Notes: generated from the sequence alone by a model not told the origin. A stretch of 60,799 nucleotides of DNA from Mycobacterium sp. E183 (GCF_001667735.1 NZ_LZJN01000187.1:1-60799); one strand, 5' to 3'. Positions 1 to 8,793 are shown, counted from the stretch's first letter. Translations and numbers: made by a program.

Positions 1-90
1 CCCCACCTCGACCGCGGCCAACCCCGCACCAACACCTACCACCACCCCGAACGCTTCCTCCGCGACACCGACGACGACGAACCCGTTTGA
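1..90 (+). CDS. C-terminal end of a 13E12-repeat / DUF222-HNH endonuclease family protein (partial)
   Basis: Only the last 29 codons and a TGA stop are in the window; the gene begins upstream. Frame 1 reads a tail with Thr-Tyr-His-His-Pro-Glu-Arg followed by an acidic Asp/Glu run. The Y-H-H-P-E pattern near the C-terminus is typical of mycobacterial REP13E12 proteins, which carry DUF222 and an HNH nuclease domain. No catalytic residues can be checked because the HNH domain lies outside the window. This family is repeated many times in mycobacterial genomes and is a common recombination site, which fits the unusual island just downstream. Confidence 0.55.
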   Translation, partial: PHLDRGQPRTNTYHHPERFLRDTDDDEPV

Positions 91-102
91 CGTAACGACC
101 CG
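73..102. repeat. Left copy of an imperfect 30-bp direct repeat flanking a lower-GC two-gene island
   Basis: Bases 73-102 match 1652-1681 at 26 of 30 positions in the same orientation. The left copy spans the stop codon of the 13E12 gene. The right copy sits just after the tetR stop codon. The interval between them is clearly lower in GC than the flanks. Confidence 0.6.
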
Positions 103-165
103 TTTCGCCCGGCTCCGCCGCGCTCGCGATCGCTGGATTTTAGTTAGGTCGACCCGTCAAGCGAG

Positions 166-927
166 CTAAAACTTCACGGCAAGATCCTGGCGAGCCAACC
201 TGCGAACACCCCAGAAGTAGGTGACGAGTGGCATGGTGCACCACAAGAGGTTCAGAACCACGAACTTGACCCACATCTCGGCTGGGCTTGTCATGCTTTG
301 CAGATTGTTAGCGATCTCCACCCCGAAGTAGACCGCAGGCAGCGTGACCTCAACGATCATCCCACCCATGATGAATGACAGCTGAATGCTGGTGAAGCGC
401 TTACCATTCCGGAAGAACTGCACCATGGCATACGCCTCGAAGAGTCCAATGAAGAAGGCGATCCACTCAAGGACGACGATGAGCGGGTCGCCGTTCAGGT
501 ACCGCGCGTCGCCTCCGAGCAAGATGGGTGACCACATGTACGTCCACAGCGCGCCATGCTGCACGCCGTTTCTGATCTGATCGAAGAACAGGAGCCACGG
601 CAGTTCCCAGATGAATCGTGGAATCAGGGCGATGAAGACCCAGACGATCACCATCGCGCCTAAACGGTCCCACTTCGTGCGGTCACGTTGACCTGGAAGC
701 GGAAGCCACGGGAGCGCAAGGGCCGTCGAGAAACAGCCCACGACGAAGACGACCAACGTGGTGGACGCGACGACGTGGGACACCCCAGCATGGAATTCGA
801 GGTACCAGAAGACGATCTGGATGACGAAGAAGAACGCCAGGACGCCCAAGAGCGACTTTTGCAGTGACGAGAGTCCGCCCTCGGCCGGGTAAGCGTTCGT
901 GTTGTCGGCGCTGATCGTCTGAGACAT
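166..927 (-). CDS. Multi-pass membrane protein, EXPERA/emopamil-binding-like (tentative)
   Basis: This is a 253-residue protein with about six hydrophobic segments (roughly residues 25-45, 50-73, 92-115, 148-170, 183-205 and 220-240). A conserved-looking Gly-Asp-Ala-Arg-Tyr patch at 139-143, followed by Asp147 and Glu154 at the start of a helix, resembles the emopamil-binding protein (EBP)/EXPERA family. Members of that family bind or isomerise sterols. The assignment is from pattern memory only. I prefer the ATG at 927 over the upstream ATG at 981, because the longer form would put a palindromic operator-like site inside the gene. It is divergent from a TetR gene, the classic arrangement of a repressor and its target. 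Its GC content is much lower than the neighbours (52-53% in two 60-base lines I counted), which suggests horizontal acquisition. Confidence 0.55.
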   Translation of the reverse strand: MSQTISADNTNAYPAEGGLSSLQKSLLGVLAFFFVIQIVFWYLEFHAGVSHVVASTTLVVFVVGCFSTALALPWLPLPGQRDRTKWDRLGAMVIVWVFIALIPRFIWELPWLLFFDQIRNGVQHGALWTYMWSPILLGGDARYLNGDPLIVVLEWIAFFIGLFEAYAMVQFFRNGKRFTSIQLSFIMGGMIVEVTLPAVYFGVEIANNLQSMTSPAEMWVKFVVLNLLWCTMPLVTYFWGVRRLARQDLAVKF

Positions 928-962
928 GAGGTGGGCTTTCGGGTGAGGTAAGCTGAACGCCG

Positions 963-986
963 AAAGCATGGCATACGCCATGTTTT
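963..986. promoter_or_regulatory. Palindromic operator candidate in the divergent tetR/membrane-protein promoter region
   Basis: Two 10-bp arms (963-972 and 977-986) match at 9 of 10 positions as an inverted repeat around a 4-bp spacer; the inner six bases CATGGC/GCCATG are perfect. It lies between the chosen starts at 927 and 1015. Size and symmetry suit a TetR-family dimer site, so the TetR protein probably controls itself and the membrane gene through it. Confidence 0.5.
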
Positions 987-1014
987 AATCGCAAGGCTAC
1001 TGACCTAGGGTGCT

Positions 1015-1641
1015 GTGAATGAGCCAGCGCGGATCACAGACATGACTGGGCGCAGACGAACCGCCCCGCGCCGTCCGAGCACCGGGCGACAGCAGCGCGG
1101 GGACCGGACCCGCGAGTTACTCATCGACGAAACGGTTCGGTGCATTCGCGAGGAAGGCTTCTCCGCGGCTAGTGCCCGGCACATCATTGAGCGCGCCGGC
1201 GTGAGTTGGGGTGTCATTCAACATCACTTCGGGGACCGCGATGGTCTGCTAACTGCGGTGATCGAAGATGCCGTTGACCGTCTCGTCGCCTCGCTGGAGG
1301 TGTTGGCCGGTGAGCAGGTCATGGACACCCAAGACCTGGTGCGGGCAGCATGGGACGCCTTCGCCAATCCAAAGGCCATGGCGGGGTTGGAGATTCTCAT
1401 CGCAACCAAGGACTTGCGTGACGGCCTTGATGAGCACCACTTGAAGCGTCTCGGCGCGGCCCTAGCGGCATTGATCACACGTTTGAATACCGGGGCCAAC
1501 CGTGAACATGCCGTTGCGTTGGGCCTGCTGCTGTGGACAACACCGGTGGCGATGATGATTGCCGAGATGTTCGCCACGCCTCCGCTACGCCCAACGGATG
1601 CCCAAAAGGCGGTTGCCGATCTAATCGATGCGCATCGCTGA
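1015..1641 (+). CDS. TetR/AcrR-family transcriptional regulator
   Basis: The protein has 208 residues, the usual TetR size. After a basic N-terminal tail (residues 10-30), residues 33-75 form the canonical helix-turn-helix, with a Gly-Phe-Ser at 48-50, an Ala-Gly-Val turn at 61-63 and a recognition helix ending in His-His-Phe near 70-72. The C-terminal half is the variable ligand-binding and dimerisation domain; no ligand can be inferred. The GTG at 1015 is the longest start, and an in-frame ATG lies nine codons in. It is divergent from the EXPERA-like membrane gene with a palindrome between them. The mid-50s to 60% GC is below the flanking 68-70%, so this looks acquired together with its partner. 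Confidence 0.85.
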   Translation: MNEPARITDMTGRRRTAPRRPSTGRQQRGDRTRELLIDETVRCIREEGFSAASARHIIERAGVSWGVIQHHFGDRDGLLTAVIEDAVDRLVASLEVLAGEQVMDTQDLVRAAWDAFANPKAMAGLEILIATKDLRDGLDEHHLKRLGAALAALITRLNTGANREHAVALGLLLWTTPVAMMIAEMFATPPLRPTDAQKAVADLIDAHR

Positions 1642-1651
1642 GCGCGGATCT

Positions 1652-1681
1652 GACGACGAACCCGTGTGACGCAATGAACCG
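1652..1681. repeat. Right copy of the imperfect 30-bp direct repeat flanking the tetR/EXPERA island
   Basis: This copy matches bases 73-102 at 26 of 30 positions. It starts 10 bp after the tetR stop codon. High GC typical of the chromosome resumes immediately after it, so it marks the right boundary of the compositional island. Confidence 0.6.
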
Positions 1682-1688
1682 CGTCGCC

Positions 1689-4373
1689 TTAGGCTGGCAT
1701 CACCCGGCGTACGTCGGGGCCCCACAGCGGCTGCACGGCGGGCAGCGCCAGCTGCGTGGTGGTGATGACCTCGGCCAGCTCGCGCAACTGCGTGTGCACC
1801 GAATCGAGTAGCTCGGCCAGCTCCGTGCGCAGCCCGTCCTCGCTGACCTCTTCCAGCTCGGCGGGATGCGAGCGGCGCAACAGGGTGCCGATCTCGTCCA
1901 CCAGCCGCTCCGGCCGCGACGATCCCGATGCACCCGGCAGGTCTTTGAGGTTGGCCCGCAGCCGCTCGACCTGGTACAGCAACGAGCGCGGGTTCTGCGC
2001 GTCGAACAGCATCAGCTCGGCCACGGCGGCGACGCTCACCTTGCCCACGGTGCGGCGTCGGTAGATCACCGAGGACTCGCACGCCACCAGCGTCGCCTCG
2101 ATGATCGTCTGCTCGGCGATGGCGCCGCGGACGGCGGTCAGCGTCGCCCGCAGCAGCGCGGTCAGCCACAGGCCGCGTTCGATGCGCTTGCCGATGTCCA
2201 TCATCGACCAGCCCACGTCGCGCACCATCGACTCACCGGCCACACCCGCAAGGGTCAGCATCCCGGCCAGCGTCTGCACCTGAGCCGACGCGAGGAGCGC
2301 GTCGGCTTCGGCGAGCGAGTCCGGCGGCTCGCGACGCTGCGCCAGCGCTCGTTCCACCCCGGCCAGCACCATCCAGGTGTCGTTCGACATCTGGTCTCGC
2401 ACCGCCCTGGCGGCCAGCGCCAGACCTTCCACCGACTGCACCAGGGACCCGGGGCGATCGGGGTCCACGGTCAACGACCACAACGTCGAGGGCGCGACTG
2501 CGATCATTTCGGCTGCGTCCCTGGCACTCTCGTCGGTCCAGTCGTCGGCGCTCGTGTCGGTCCCGGTGATCAGGCCCAGCGCGGCCATCAGCACCGGCAC
2601 ACACGCGCTCTCCTCGGTGTGCTGCTGATGCCGGTACACGTGGAACCTGTCGCGGGCGACCAGCAGCAGCCGCGCCATGTTCTCCGCGCGCTCGCCGTAG
2701 CGGCCGATCCAGAACAGGTCGGACAGCACGCGCGGCGAGCTGACGCCCCAGGTACCGGCCGCGGACTTCGCCGGTGGCGGCGGGGACGGCAGACTCACCG
2801 CCTCGGCCCGCGCACGCTCCGTCGGGCGGACCCAGACATCCTTAGCGGCAACGGTTTCCAGCGTGTACGCGGCGGGACCGGGTGCCAGCACGTAGCCGAC
2901 CCCGCCAATCATGGGGGCGTACCCGCTGCGCTGGGCGACGTTGAACAACCGGATCCCGACGCCGGCCGACGACAACACCCCGGCGTGGTCGGTGGGCGCC
3001 GACGAGAACTGTGGCAGCTCCTGGCCGATCCACTGCCACGGCATCTTCTCGATCCGGCCGGCCAGTTGTGTCAGCTGATACGACGAAAGCGTCGGCCCGA
3101 CAAGGGCTTTCCCGCCGACGGTAGACTTCACCAAAAGCGACGACAGGTTCGCCAGCAGGTGCGAGCGTTCGCTGGCGATGCCGCCCCAATAGACCGGCGC
3201 GGTGTGCAGCAGCGGGGCCTCGGACAGCAGGCGCTCGGACAGCTGGGGCAGAAACCGCAGCAGCCCGGGGTTTTCCAGGATGCCGCTGCCAAACGTGTTG
3301 ACCACGGTCACCGTCCCGCGGTGGCACGCCTCCACCAGACCGGCCACCCCGAGCCGGGAGTCGGCGCGCAGATCCAGCGGGTCGGCGTAATCGGCGTCCA
3401 CCCGACGCAGGACGACGTCGACCCGTTTCAAGGTGCCCAGCGAGCGCATCCACAATTTGCCGTCGCGCACCACCAGGTCCGCGCTCTCCACCAACGGGAA
3501 ACCCAGGAGCGTGGCCAGATACGCCTGATCGAAGGCGGTTTCGGAAAAGATACCCGGGCTGAGCACCACCACCACGGGATCCTGGGCAACGTCGGGCGCG
3601 GCATCGATCAGCGCCAGCCGCAAGGCCTGGGCGAACGGCGTCGTCGGTCGCGGTGCGATCCGCTCGTAGAGGTCGGGGACCGAGTGCGCGACGACGCGCC
3701 GGTCGGCCAGCGCGTAGCCGGCGCCGGACGGCGCCTGCGTCCAGTCGGCGTTGACCTGAAAGGCTCCGTCCGGCAGCCGGCTGACGTCACAGGCGTGCAG
3801 GAAAAGCTGGTGATGCCCGGGTATTTCGATGCCGTTGGCGGCCCGCACGTAGCCCGGATGGGCGAACAGCAGCTCCGGCGGCAGCACGCCCTCGGTGAGC
3901 AGGCTGCGCGATCCGTACAGGTCGGCGAGCACGGCGTCGAGCAGGCGGGACCGCTGCACCAGACCGGCCTCCAGCAACTCCCATTCCGCGGCGGACAGCA
4001 CGATCGGCAGCGTGTCGAGGATCCACGGCCGAGGCTCCAGGCCGTGCCCGCCGGGTTCGACGTCGGTGTAAGTGATGCCGTCGCTGTCGATCAGGCTGCG
4101 CACCACCGACCGCAGCCGGTCCAGCCCCGCCCGGCCGCGCTCGGCGATGGTGTCGGCCAGCTCCGCCCAGGCCGGTCGGACGTTCCCGTCCTGATCGACG
4201 AATTCGTCGTAACCGGCGGCGGGGCCGTGCCGCAGATCGAACAGCGCCTCCTGGGCGCGTGCGGCGCGATACCCGGCAAGCAGGCGGTCCGCGTCTTCGT
4301 AGCGGTCCTCGTGGCGCCCGCCAGCGGCCGCCGGGGGTGCACCGGTGCCGAATGTCATGTCCGCAAACGCCAT
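1689..4373 (-). CDS. Circularly permuted ATP-grasp / alpha-E domain fusion protein (Rv2567-like)
   Basis: This 894-residue protein has two parts: a circularly permuted type 2 ATP-grasp domain (about residues 40-540) and an alpha-helical alpha-E (DUF403) domain (about 580-880). ATP-grasp proteins of this group are predicted to form amide or peptide bonds using ATP. Comparative-genomics work places the alpha-E/ATP-grasp/transglutaminase set in an uncharacterised peptide-modification system. The start at 4373 overlaps the stop of the upstream transglutaminase gene by one base (TAATG), so the two are translationally coupled. A longer open frame runs upstream to 5324, but that extension lies out of frame inside the neighbour and is not coding. 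The actual substrate is unknown. Confidence 0.85.
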   Translation of the reverse strand: MAFADMTFGTGAPPAAAGGRHEDRYEDADRLLAGYRAARAQEALFDLRHGPAAGYDEFVDQDGNVRPAWAELADTIAERGRAGLDRLRSVVRSLIDSDGITYTDVEPGGHGLEPRPWILDTLPIVLSAAEWELLEAGLVQRSRLLDAVLADLYGSRSLLTEGVLPPELLFAHPGYVRAANGIEIPGHHQLFLHACDVSRLPDGAFQVNADWTQAPSGAGYALADRRVVAHSVPDLYERIAPRPTTPFAQALRLALIDAAPDVAQDPVVVVLSPGIFSETAFDQAYLATLLGFPLVESADLVVRDGKLWMRSLGTLKRVDVVLRRVDADYADPLDLRADSRLGVAGLVEACHRGTVTVVNTFGSGILENPGLLRFLPQLSERLLSEAPLLHTAPVYWGGIASERSHLLANLSSLLVKSTVGGKALVGPTLSSYQLTQLAGRIEKMPWQWIGQELPQFSSAPTDHAGVLSSAGVGIRLFNVAQRSGYAPMIGGVGYVLAPGPAAYTLETVAAKDVWVRPTERARAEAVSLPSPPPPAKSAAGTWGVSSPRVLSDLFWIGRYGERAENMARLLLVARDRFHVYRHQQHTEESACVPVLMAALGLITGTDTSADDWTDESARDAAEMIAVAPSTLWSLTVDPDRPGSLVQSVEGLALAARAVRDQMSNDTWMVLAGVERALAQRREPPDSLAEADALLASAQVQTLAGMLTLAGVAGESMVRDVGWSMMDIGKRIERGLWLTALLRATLTAVRGAIAEQTIIEATLVACESSVIYRRRTVGKVSVAAVAELMLFDAQNPRSLLYQVERLRANLKDLPGASGSSRPERLVDEIGTLLRRSHPAELEEVSEDGLRTELAELLDSVHTQLRELAEVITTTQLALPAVQPLWGPDVRRVMPA

Positions 4374-7300
4374 TACTGCTGAACGGTACGCACGCGGCGC
4401 AGGTCTAGGATGCCCGGCGCGCCGATGTCGGTGAAGATGCGTGCCTGCTTTTCCCGGATGTCCGACAAGTCGAGCTTGCCGGGGGTGAAGCCGGTGGCCT
4501 CGAACCGGCGGGCGCGGCGCGCCTCGGCCTCGACGGCGTTGACGGGCGGTTCGTCGTAGGCCCGCCCGCCGGGGTGCGCGACGTGATAGGTGCACCCGCC
4601 GCGCGACGTGCCCGTCGTCAGGTCGATCAGCTCGAACTGCAGGGGGACGTCGGTGCTGATCGTCGGGTGCAGCGCGCTGGGCGGCTGCCACGCCTTGAAC
4701 CGGACCCCGCCTACGTGGATGTCGGGGTTGTCGGTGGCCAGCAGCGGCACCGGGTAGCCGTTGACCGTCACCACGTAACGGTGGCGGTCCGCGCCGATGA
4801 TCCGGATCTGGATGCGCTCGACCGACGAGTCGACGTAGCGGGCGGTGCCGCTGGCCGTGGCCTCCTCGCCGAGGGTGTTCCACGGTTCGATCGCCCCGCG
4901 CAACTCGATCTCGACGCCGTCGAACACCGCGGTGCCGATGCGCGGGAAGCGGAACTCGGTGAACGGGTCCAGCCAGCTGGTCTCGAACGCGATGCCGTCC
5001 GCGCGCAGGTCGGCGGCGACATCGGCGATGTCGTGAATCAGGAAGTGCGGCAACAGGTATCGCCCATGTAGGTTGGCGCCGTGGCGGATCAGCGGGGCGC
5101 GCAGCGGCTCGTCCCAGAACCACGCCACCAGCGAGCGCACCAGCAGCGATTGCACCATCGCCATGCGCAGATGCGGGGGCATCTCGAACCCGCGCAACTC
5201 CAGCAGGCCGAGCCGGCCGCGGGGGCTGTCGGGGCTGTAGAGCTTGTCGATGCAGAATTCGGCGCGGTGGGTGTTGCCGGTGATATCGGTCAGCAGGTGG
5301 CGCAACGCGCGGTCGATCACCCACGGCCGGGGGGCGTTGCCCCCGAAAGGTCCGGAGAGCCGGGTGATTTCGGCGAACGCGATCTCGAGCTCGTAGAGGG
5401 CCTCGGCGCGGCCCTCGTCGACGCGTGGTGCCTGTGAGGTGGTGCCGACGAACCGGCCGGCGAACAAATAGGACAGCGACGGGTGTCGTTGCCAGTACGT
5501 CAGCAGCGAGACCAACAGGTCCGGGCGCCGCAGCAGGGGCGAGTCCGCGGGGGTGACGCCGCCCAGCGTGATGTGGTTGCCGCCGCCGGTGCCGCCGTGG
5601 GTGCCGTCGACGTCGAACGACTCGGTGGACAGCCGGGCCAATCGCGCTTGCTCGTAGAGGGTTTCGAGCTGCTGGCTCTGTTCGGCGAAGCTGGCGGTGG
5701 GCGCGACGTTGACCTCGATGACGCCGGGGTCCGGGGTGATCGTGGTCGACCTCAGCCGGGGGTCCGGCGGGGGATCGTAGCCCTCGATCACGACCGGGCA
5801 GTCAGCCTTGGCCGCGGCGGCCTCGACGCGGGCGATGAGGTCGACGAAGTGTTCCAGTGCCTCGGTGGGCGGCATGAAAAGGTAGAGCAGCCCGTCGCGC
5901 ACCTCGGCGACCATCGCGGTGGGCGGGGCGGTGTCGGAGTCGTCCACCACCGCCTGGTCCGATTCCGTCGTCAGCGCGTCGCCGGCGGCGTGGGGATCGG
6001 CGTCGAACGACGGGCGCGGCGGGCGCCAGCTGATCGCGTCCAGGGGCAGGCGCAGACCCGCCGGAGAATCGCCGTGCAGCAGCACGATTCGGCCCCGGCG
6101 CAGCCGCCAGTCCGCGCTGGCCCACCCGGCGCCGTCGTCGCGGCGGTGCAGCGGCAGCACGAAAGCCGCCGGGGCCGTTACGGATTCGTCGAGGCGGCCC
6201 AGCAGCGCCGCGCGACCGGCGGGGGTGTCCTCCTCGAGGTCGTCGGCCGGGTCCACCGGGTCGCCCTGCGGTTGCCGGACTTTTTCCGCCAGCCGGTGCA
6301 GCGGGTCCTCGTAGGCGGGCCGCACCTGCGAAAGTGGCAGCCCCAGCCCGTCGGCGAGGCCGGCGAGCACCTGGCGGGCGGCCTCACCGTCGACTGCTTC
6401 CGGCCGGTCCCCCCACGGGTCGGCCAACAGCGCGCCGTCGTTCCACAGCGGCCGCCCGTCGGTGCGCCAGTAGAGCGCAATCTGCCAGCGCGGCAACGGT
6501 TCGCCCGGATACCAACGGCCCTGCCCGCGCTGGATCAACCCGTTCGGCGCCCACACCTCCTTGAGGCGCGCGGCCAGGTCGGAGGCGCGCTGCCGCTTGT
6601 GCGGCCCGTCGGCGGCGGTGGTCCACTCCTTGGCGACCTGATTGTCCACCGAGACGAAGGTCGGCTCACCGCCGATGGTCAGCCGCACGTCGGCGGCGGC
6701 CAGCCGTTCGTCCACGCGCCGGCCGACGTCGCAGATCGTCTGCCACGCCTCGTCGGTGTAGGGCAGCGTGACGCGGGGGTCCTCGTGGATGCGGGTGACG
6801 GTGTTGGAGAACTCCAGCACGGATTCGCAGGGCTCGGTGCCGCCGCTGATGGGTGCCGCGGACGCCGGGTGCGGCGTGGCGGCCAGCGGGATGTGGCCCT
6901 CGCCGGCGAACAGCCCCGACGTCGGGTCCAGCCCGATCCAGCCCGCGCCCGGGATGTACACCTCGGTCCAGGCGTGCAGGTCGGTGAAGTCGGCGGCGGG
7001 GCCCGACGGCCCGTCGAGCGCCTCCACGTCCGAGGCGAGCTGCACCAGATATCCCGACACGAAGCGGGCGGCCAGGCCGAGCTGGCGCAGAATCGACACC
7101 AGCAGCCACGCGGAGTCGCGGCACGAGCCCACCCCGGTGCGCAGCGTGTAATCAGGTGTCTGGACACCGGGTTCCATCCGCAGGCTGTAGGCGACGTCGG
7201 CGTTGACCGCGTGGTTGAGCGCGACCAGCAAGTCGATGGTGCGCGTGCCCTCGTCCACCGAGAAGTTCTCCACCCACGCCCGCGTGAGCTCACCCGGCCC

Positions 7301-7705
7301 CGATCCCTCGCCCGCTTCGTCGACGGGGCGCAGGTAGGGCTCCAGGTCGTCGGCCAGATCCTTGGGATAGGTCAGCCCGGCCCGTCCGGTGGAGGGGGCC
7401 CAGGTCTCGGCCCAGTCCTCGATGAAGAAGTCGAACGGGTTGATCACCTTGAGGTCGGCGATGAGTCCCACCGTGATGGTCAGCCGGCGCATCGGATTCG
7501 GAAAAACAAGCCGCGCAAGGAAATTGCCTACCACGTCCTGCTGCCAGTTGATGAAGTGCTCTTCCGGCTCGATGCGCAGCGAGTAGGCCTCGAGGGGCGT
7601 GCGGCAATGGGGCGCCGGTCGCAGCCGAACGACGTGCGGGAACACCCGGACCGGCCGGTCAAAGGTGTAGCTGGTGCGGTGCTCCAGCGCGACTTTGATG
7701 CTCAT
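4373..7705 (-). CDS. Transglutaminase-like / DUF2126 fusion protein (Rv2566-like)
   Basis: This protein has 1110 residues. An N-terminal bacterial transglutaminase-type beta domain (1-110) precedes a transglutaminase-like core whose Cys-His-Asp triad is visible as Cys195 (in GSCRD), His244 (in LHAW) and Asp260 (in GLDPT). The C-terminal two thirds is DUF2126, which usually travels with ATP-grasp/alpha-E proteins. The core probably acts as a cysteine peptidase or amide-bond enzyme in the cytoplasm, because no signal peptide is visible. It is the first gene of a two-gene operon with the ATP-grasp protein. The ATG at 7705 is preceded by no clear Shine-Dalgarno sequence. Confidence 0.87.
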   Translation of the reverse strand: MSIKVALEHRTSYTFDRPVRVFPHVVRLRPAPHCRTPLEAYSLRIEPEEHFINWQQDVVGNFLARLVFPNPMRRLTITVGLIADLKVINPFDFFIEDWAETWAPSTGRAGLTYPKDLADDLEPYLRPVDEAGEGSGPGELTRAWVENFSVDEGTRTIDLLVALNHAVNADVAYSLRMEPGVQTPDYTLRTGVGSCRDSAWLLVSILRQLGLAARFVSGYLVQLASDVEALDGPSGPAADFTDLHAWTEVYIPGAGWIGLDPTSGLFAGEGHIPLAATPHPASAAPISGGTEPCESVLEFSNTVTRIHEDPRVTLPYTDEAWQTICDVGRRVDERLAAADVRLTIGGEPTFVSVDNQVAKEWTTAADGPHKRQRASDLAARLKEVWAPNGLIQRGQGRWYPGEPLPRWQIALYWRTDGRPLWNDGALLADPWGDRPEAVDGEAARQVLAGLADGLGLPLSQVRPAYEDPLHRLAEKVRQPQGDPVDPADDLEEDTPAGRAALLGRLDESVTAPAAFVLPLHRRDDGAGWASADWRLRRGRIVLLHGDSPAGLRLPLDAISWRPPRPSFDADPHAAGDALTTESDQAVVDDSDTAPPTAMVAEVRDGLLYLFMPPTEALEHFVDLIARVEAAAAKADCPVVIEGYDPPPDPRLRSTTITPDPGVIEVNVAPTASFAEQSQQLETLYEQARLARLSTESFDVDGTHGGTGGGNHITLGGVTPADSPLLRRPDLLVSLLTYWQRHPSLSYLFAGRFVGTTSQAPRVDEGRAEALYELEIAFAEITRLSGPFGGNAPRPWVIDRALRHLLTDITGNTHRAEFCIDKLYSPDSPRGRLGLLELRGFEMPPHLRMAMVQSLLVRSLVAWFWDEPLRAPLIRHGANLHGRYLLPHFLIHDIADVAADLRADGIAFETSWLDPFTEFRFPRIGTAVFDGVEIELRGAIEPWNTLGEEATASGTARYVDSSVERIQIRIIGADRHRYVVTVNGYPVPLLATDNPDIHVGGVRFKAWQPPSALHPTISTDVPLQFELIDLTTGTSRGGCTYHVAHPGGRAYDEPPVNAVEAEARRARRFEATGFTPGKLDLSDIREKQARIFTDIGAPGILDLRRVRTVQQ

Positions 7706-7794
7706 AACAAGGTGATTGCATCACAAGCGCCACAAGGCCGCAGCGCACCACAGCCGCGGCTAACAGCGCCGTAACTTCGGGCGTGGCTTTGAGG

Positions 7795-8793
7795 TCAGAC
7801 CTGCTGCGGCCCGGGCGGCGGGCCCGGCTGGTAGCCCGCTTGCGGCACGGGAACAACCTGGCCGCCGGTCAGCTTGCGGTAGGCGTAGGTCAGGATCAGC
7901 GCGTCGAGCGGCGCCGTCACCAGCAGGCCGACCCCGCACGCCAGCGCCCCGGCGAAGATCAGGGCCATCACCACCAGCCACACCAGCAGCGCGTTGGCGA
8001 AATTCGACCCCACCAGCGAGAAGCTGGAGGTGAAGCCCTTGATCGCCGACTCCGAACGATCGACGACGAACAGGATGGTGAACTGCACGAACAGGCTCAG
8101 CACCAGGCCCGGAACGAAGCACAACGAGTAGCCGATCGAGGTGAGGACACCGACGATCAGCGCGGCCAGGAATGCCATCCCCAGGTTGCGGGGCCTGAAG
8201 AACGACGCGATGGTCACCGGCCGCCCGTCGGCGATGTCCAGGCAGCCGGACAGGAAGCCGGCCTGGGCGAACGCGGTGACCAGGTAGGTCAGCAGGGTGC
8301 CGATGATGAAGACGACCAGGGCGGCGCCGGTGAGGTTGGTCGTGAAATAAAAGCCGTAGTCGTCACTGGTCGCCGTGTTCGGCGACATGTTCTGGCCCGC
8401 GATGTTCACCCCGGTGGCCACGCCGAACAACAGGCCGTACACCAGCGCCGGCACGATCAACACCAGCGCGTTCTTGGTGAACGTGTTCCAAGCCCAGCTG
8501 AAGGCGTCACCGACGCTGAACCCCGGGGCGGCGGGTGCCCCATAGCCGGGCTGGGGGTAGCCGCCGTACCCCGGCGGGGGCGCGCCATAGCTGGGCGGCG
8601 GGCCGTAGCCGGGCGGCGGGGTGCCGTAGCCCGGGGGCGGGCCGTAGCCGGGTGATTGCGGGGGAGGTACGCCGTAGCCGGGTGATTGCGGGGGAGGCGC
8701 GCCGTAACCGGGCGGGGGCGGATAGCCCGGAGGGTTGTGCTCGCTGCCGTACGGGTCGGCCGGGGTGCCTGGATATTCGGGAGGCTGGCTCAT
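7795..8793 (-). CDS. Proline/glycine-rich membrane protein (Rv2560-like)
   Basis: This 332-residue protein has two parts. Residues 1 to about 100 are low-complexity, with Pro-Gly-Tyr-Gly and Pro-Pro-Pro repeats. The rest has several long hydrophobic segments of a membrane domain, ending in a second Pro/Gly-rich tail. The repeat-rich head probably lies in the cytoplasm or at the envelope. I chose the ATG at 8793 because a Shine-Dalgarno-like AGGAC lies just upstream and the Met-Ser-Gln-Pro-Pro start suits the family; an open frame extends to 8835. It is divergent from rarA. No enzymatic role is known to me. Its repeat tract contains a DNA-level tandem duplication. Confidence 0.75.
   Translation of the reverse strand: MSQPPEYPGTPADPYGSEHNPPGYPPPPGYGAPPPQSPGYGVPPPQSPGYGPPPGYGTPPPGYGPPPSYGAPPPGYGGYPQPGYGAPAAPGFSVGDAFSWAWNTFTKNALVLIVPALVYGLLFGVATGVNIAGQNMSPNTATSDDYGFYFTTNLTGAALVVFIIGTLLTYLVTAFAQAGFLSGCLDIADGRPVTIASFFRPRNLGMAFLAALIVGVLTSIGYSLCFVPGLVLSLFVQFTILFVVDRSESAIKGFTSSFSLVGSNFANALLVWLVVMALIFAGALACGVGLLVTAPLDALILTYAYRKLTGGQVVPVPQAGYQPGPPPGPQQV
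8641..8700. repeat. Two tandem 30-bp units inside the Pro/Gly-rich protein gene
   Basis: Units 8641-8670 and 8671-8700 agree at 28 of 30 bases and each encode ten residues of the Pro-Gly-Tyr-Gly type head region. Because the unit is a whole number of codons, gain or loss would stay in frame. Confidence 0.8.

Noticed and set aside
1866..4382. 838-codon open frame on the plus strand
   Set aside because: It is antisense to the ATP-grasp/alpha-E gene and reads as a Gln/Arg/His-rich shadow typical of high-GC DNA.
4374..5324. Upstream extension of the ATP-grasp/alpha-E frame, giving a 1211-residue protein
   Set aside because: It lies out of frame inside the transglutaminase/DUF2126 gene, and the family start and TAATG coupling support 4373.
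7712..7724. GTGAT-TGC-ATCAC palindrome 7 bp before the transglutaminase start
   Set aside because: The half-site spacing is one base short of the Crp-type site (GTGA-N6-TCAC), and 5-bp arms can occur by chance.
5483..7774. 763-codon open frame on the plus strand
   Set aside because: It is antisense to the transglutaminase/DUF2126 gene, with low-complexity Arg/Val/Gly composition and no domain.
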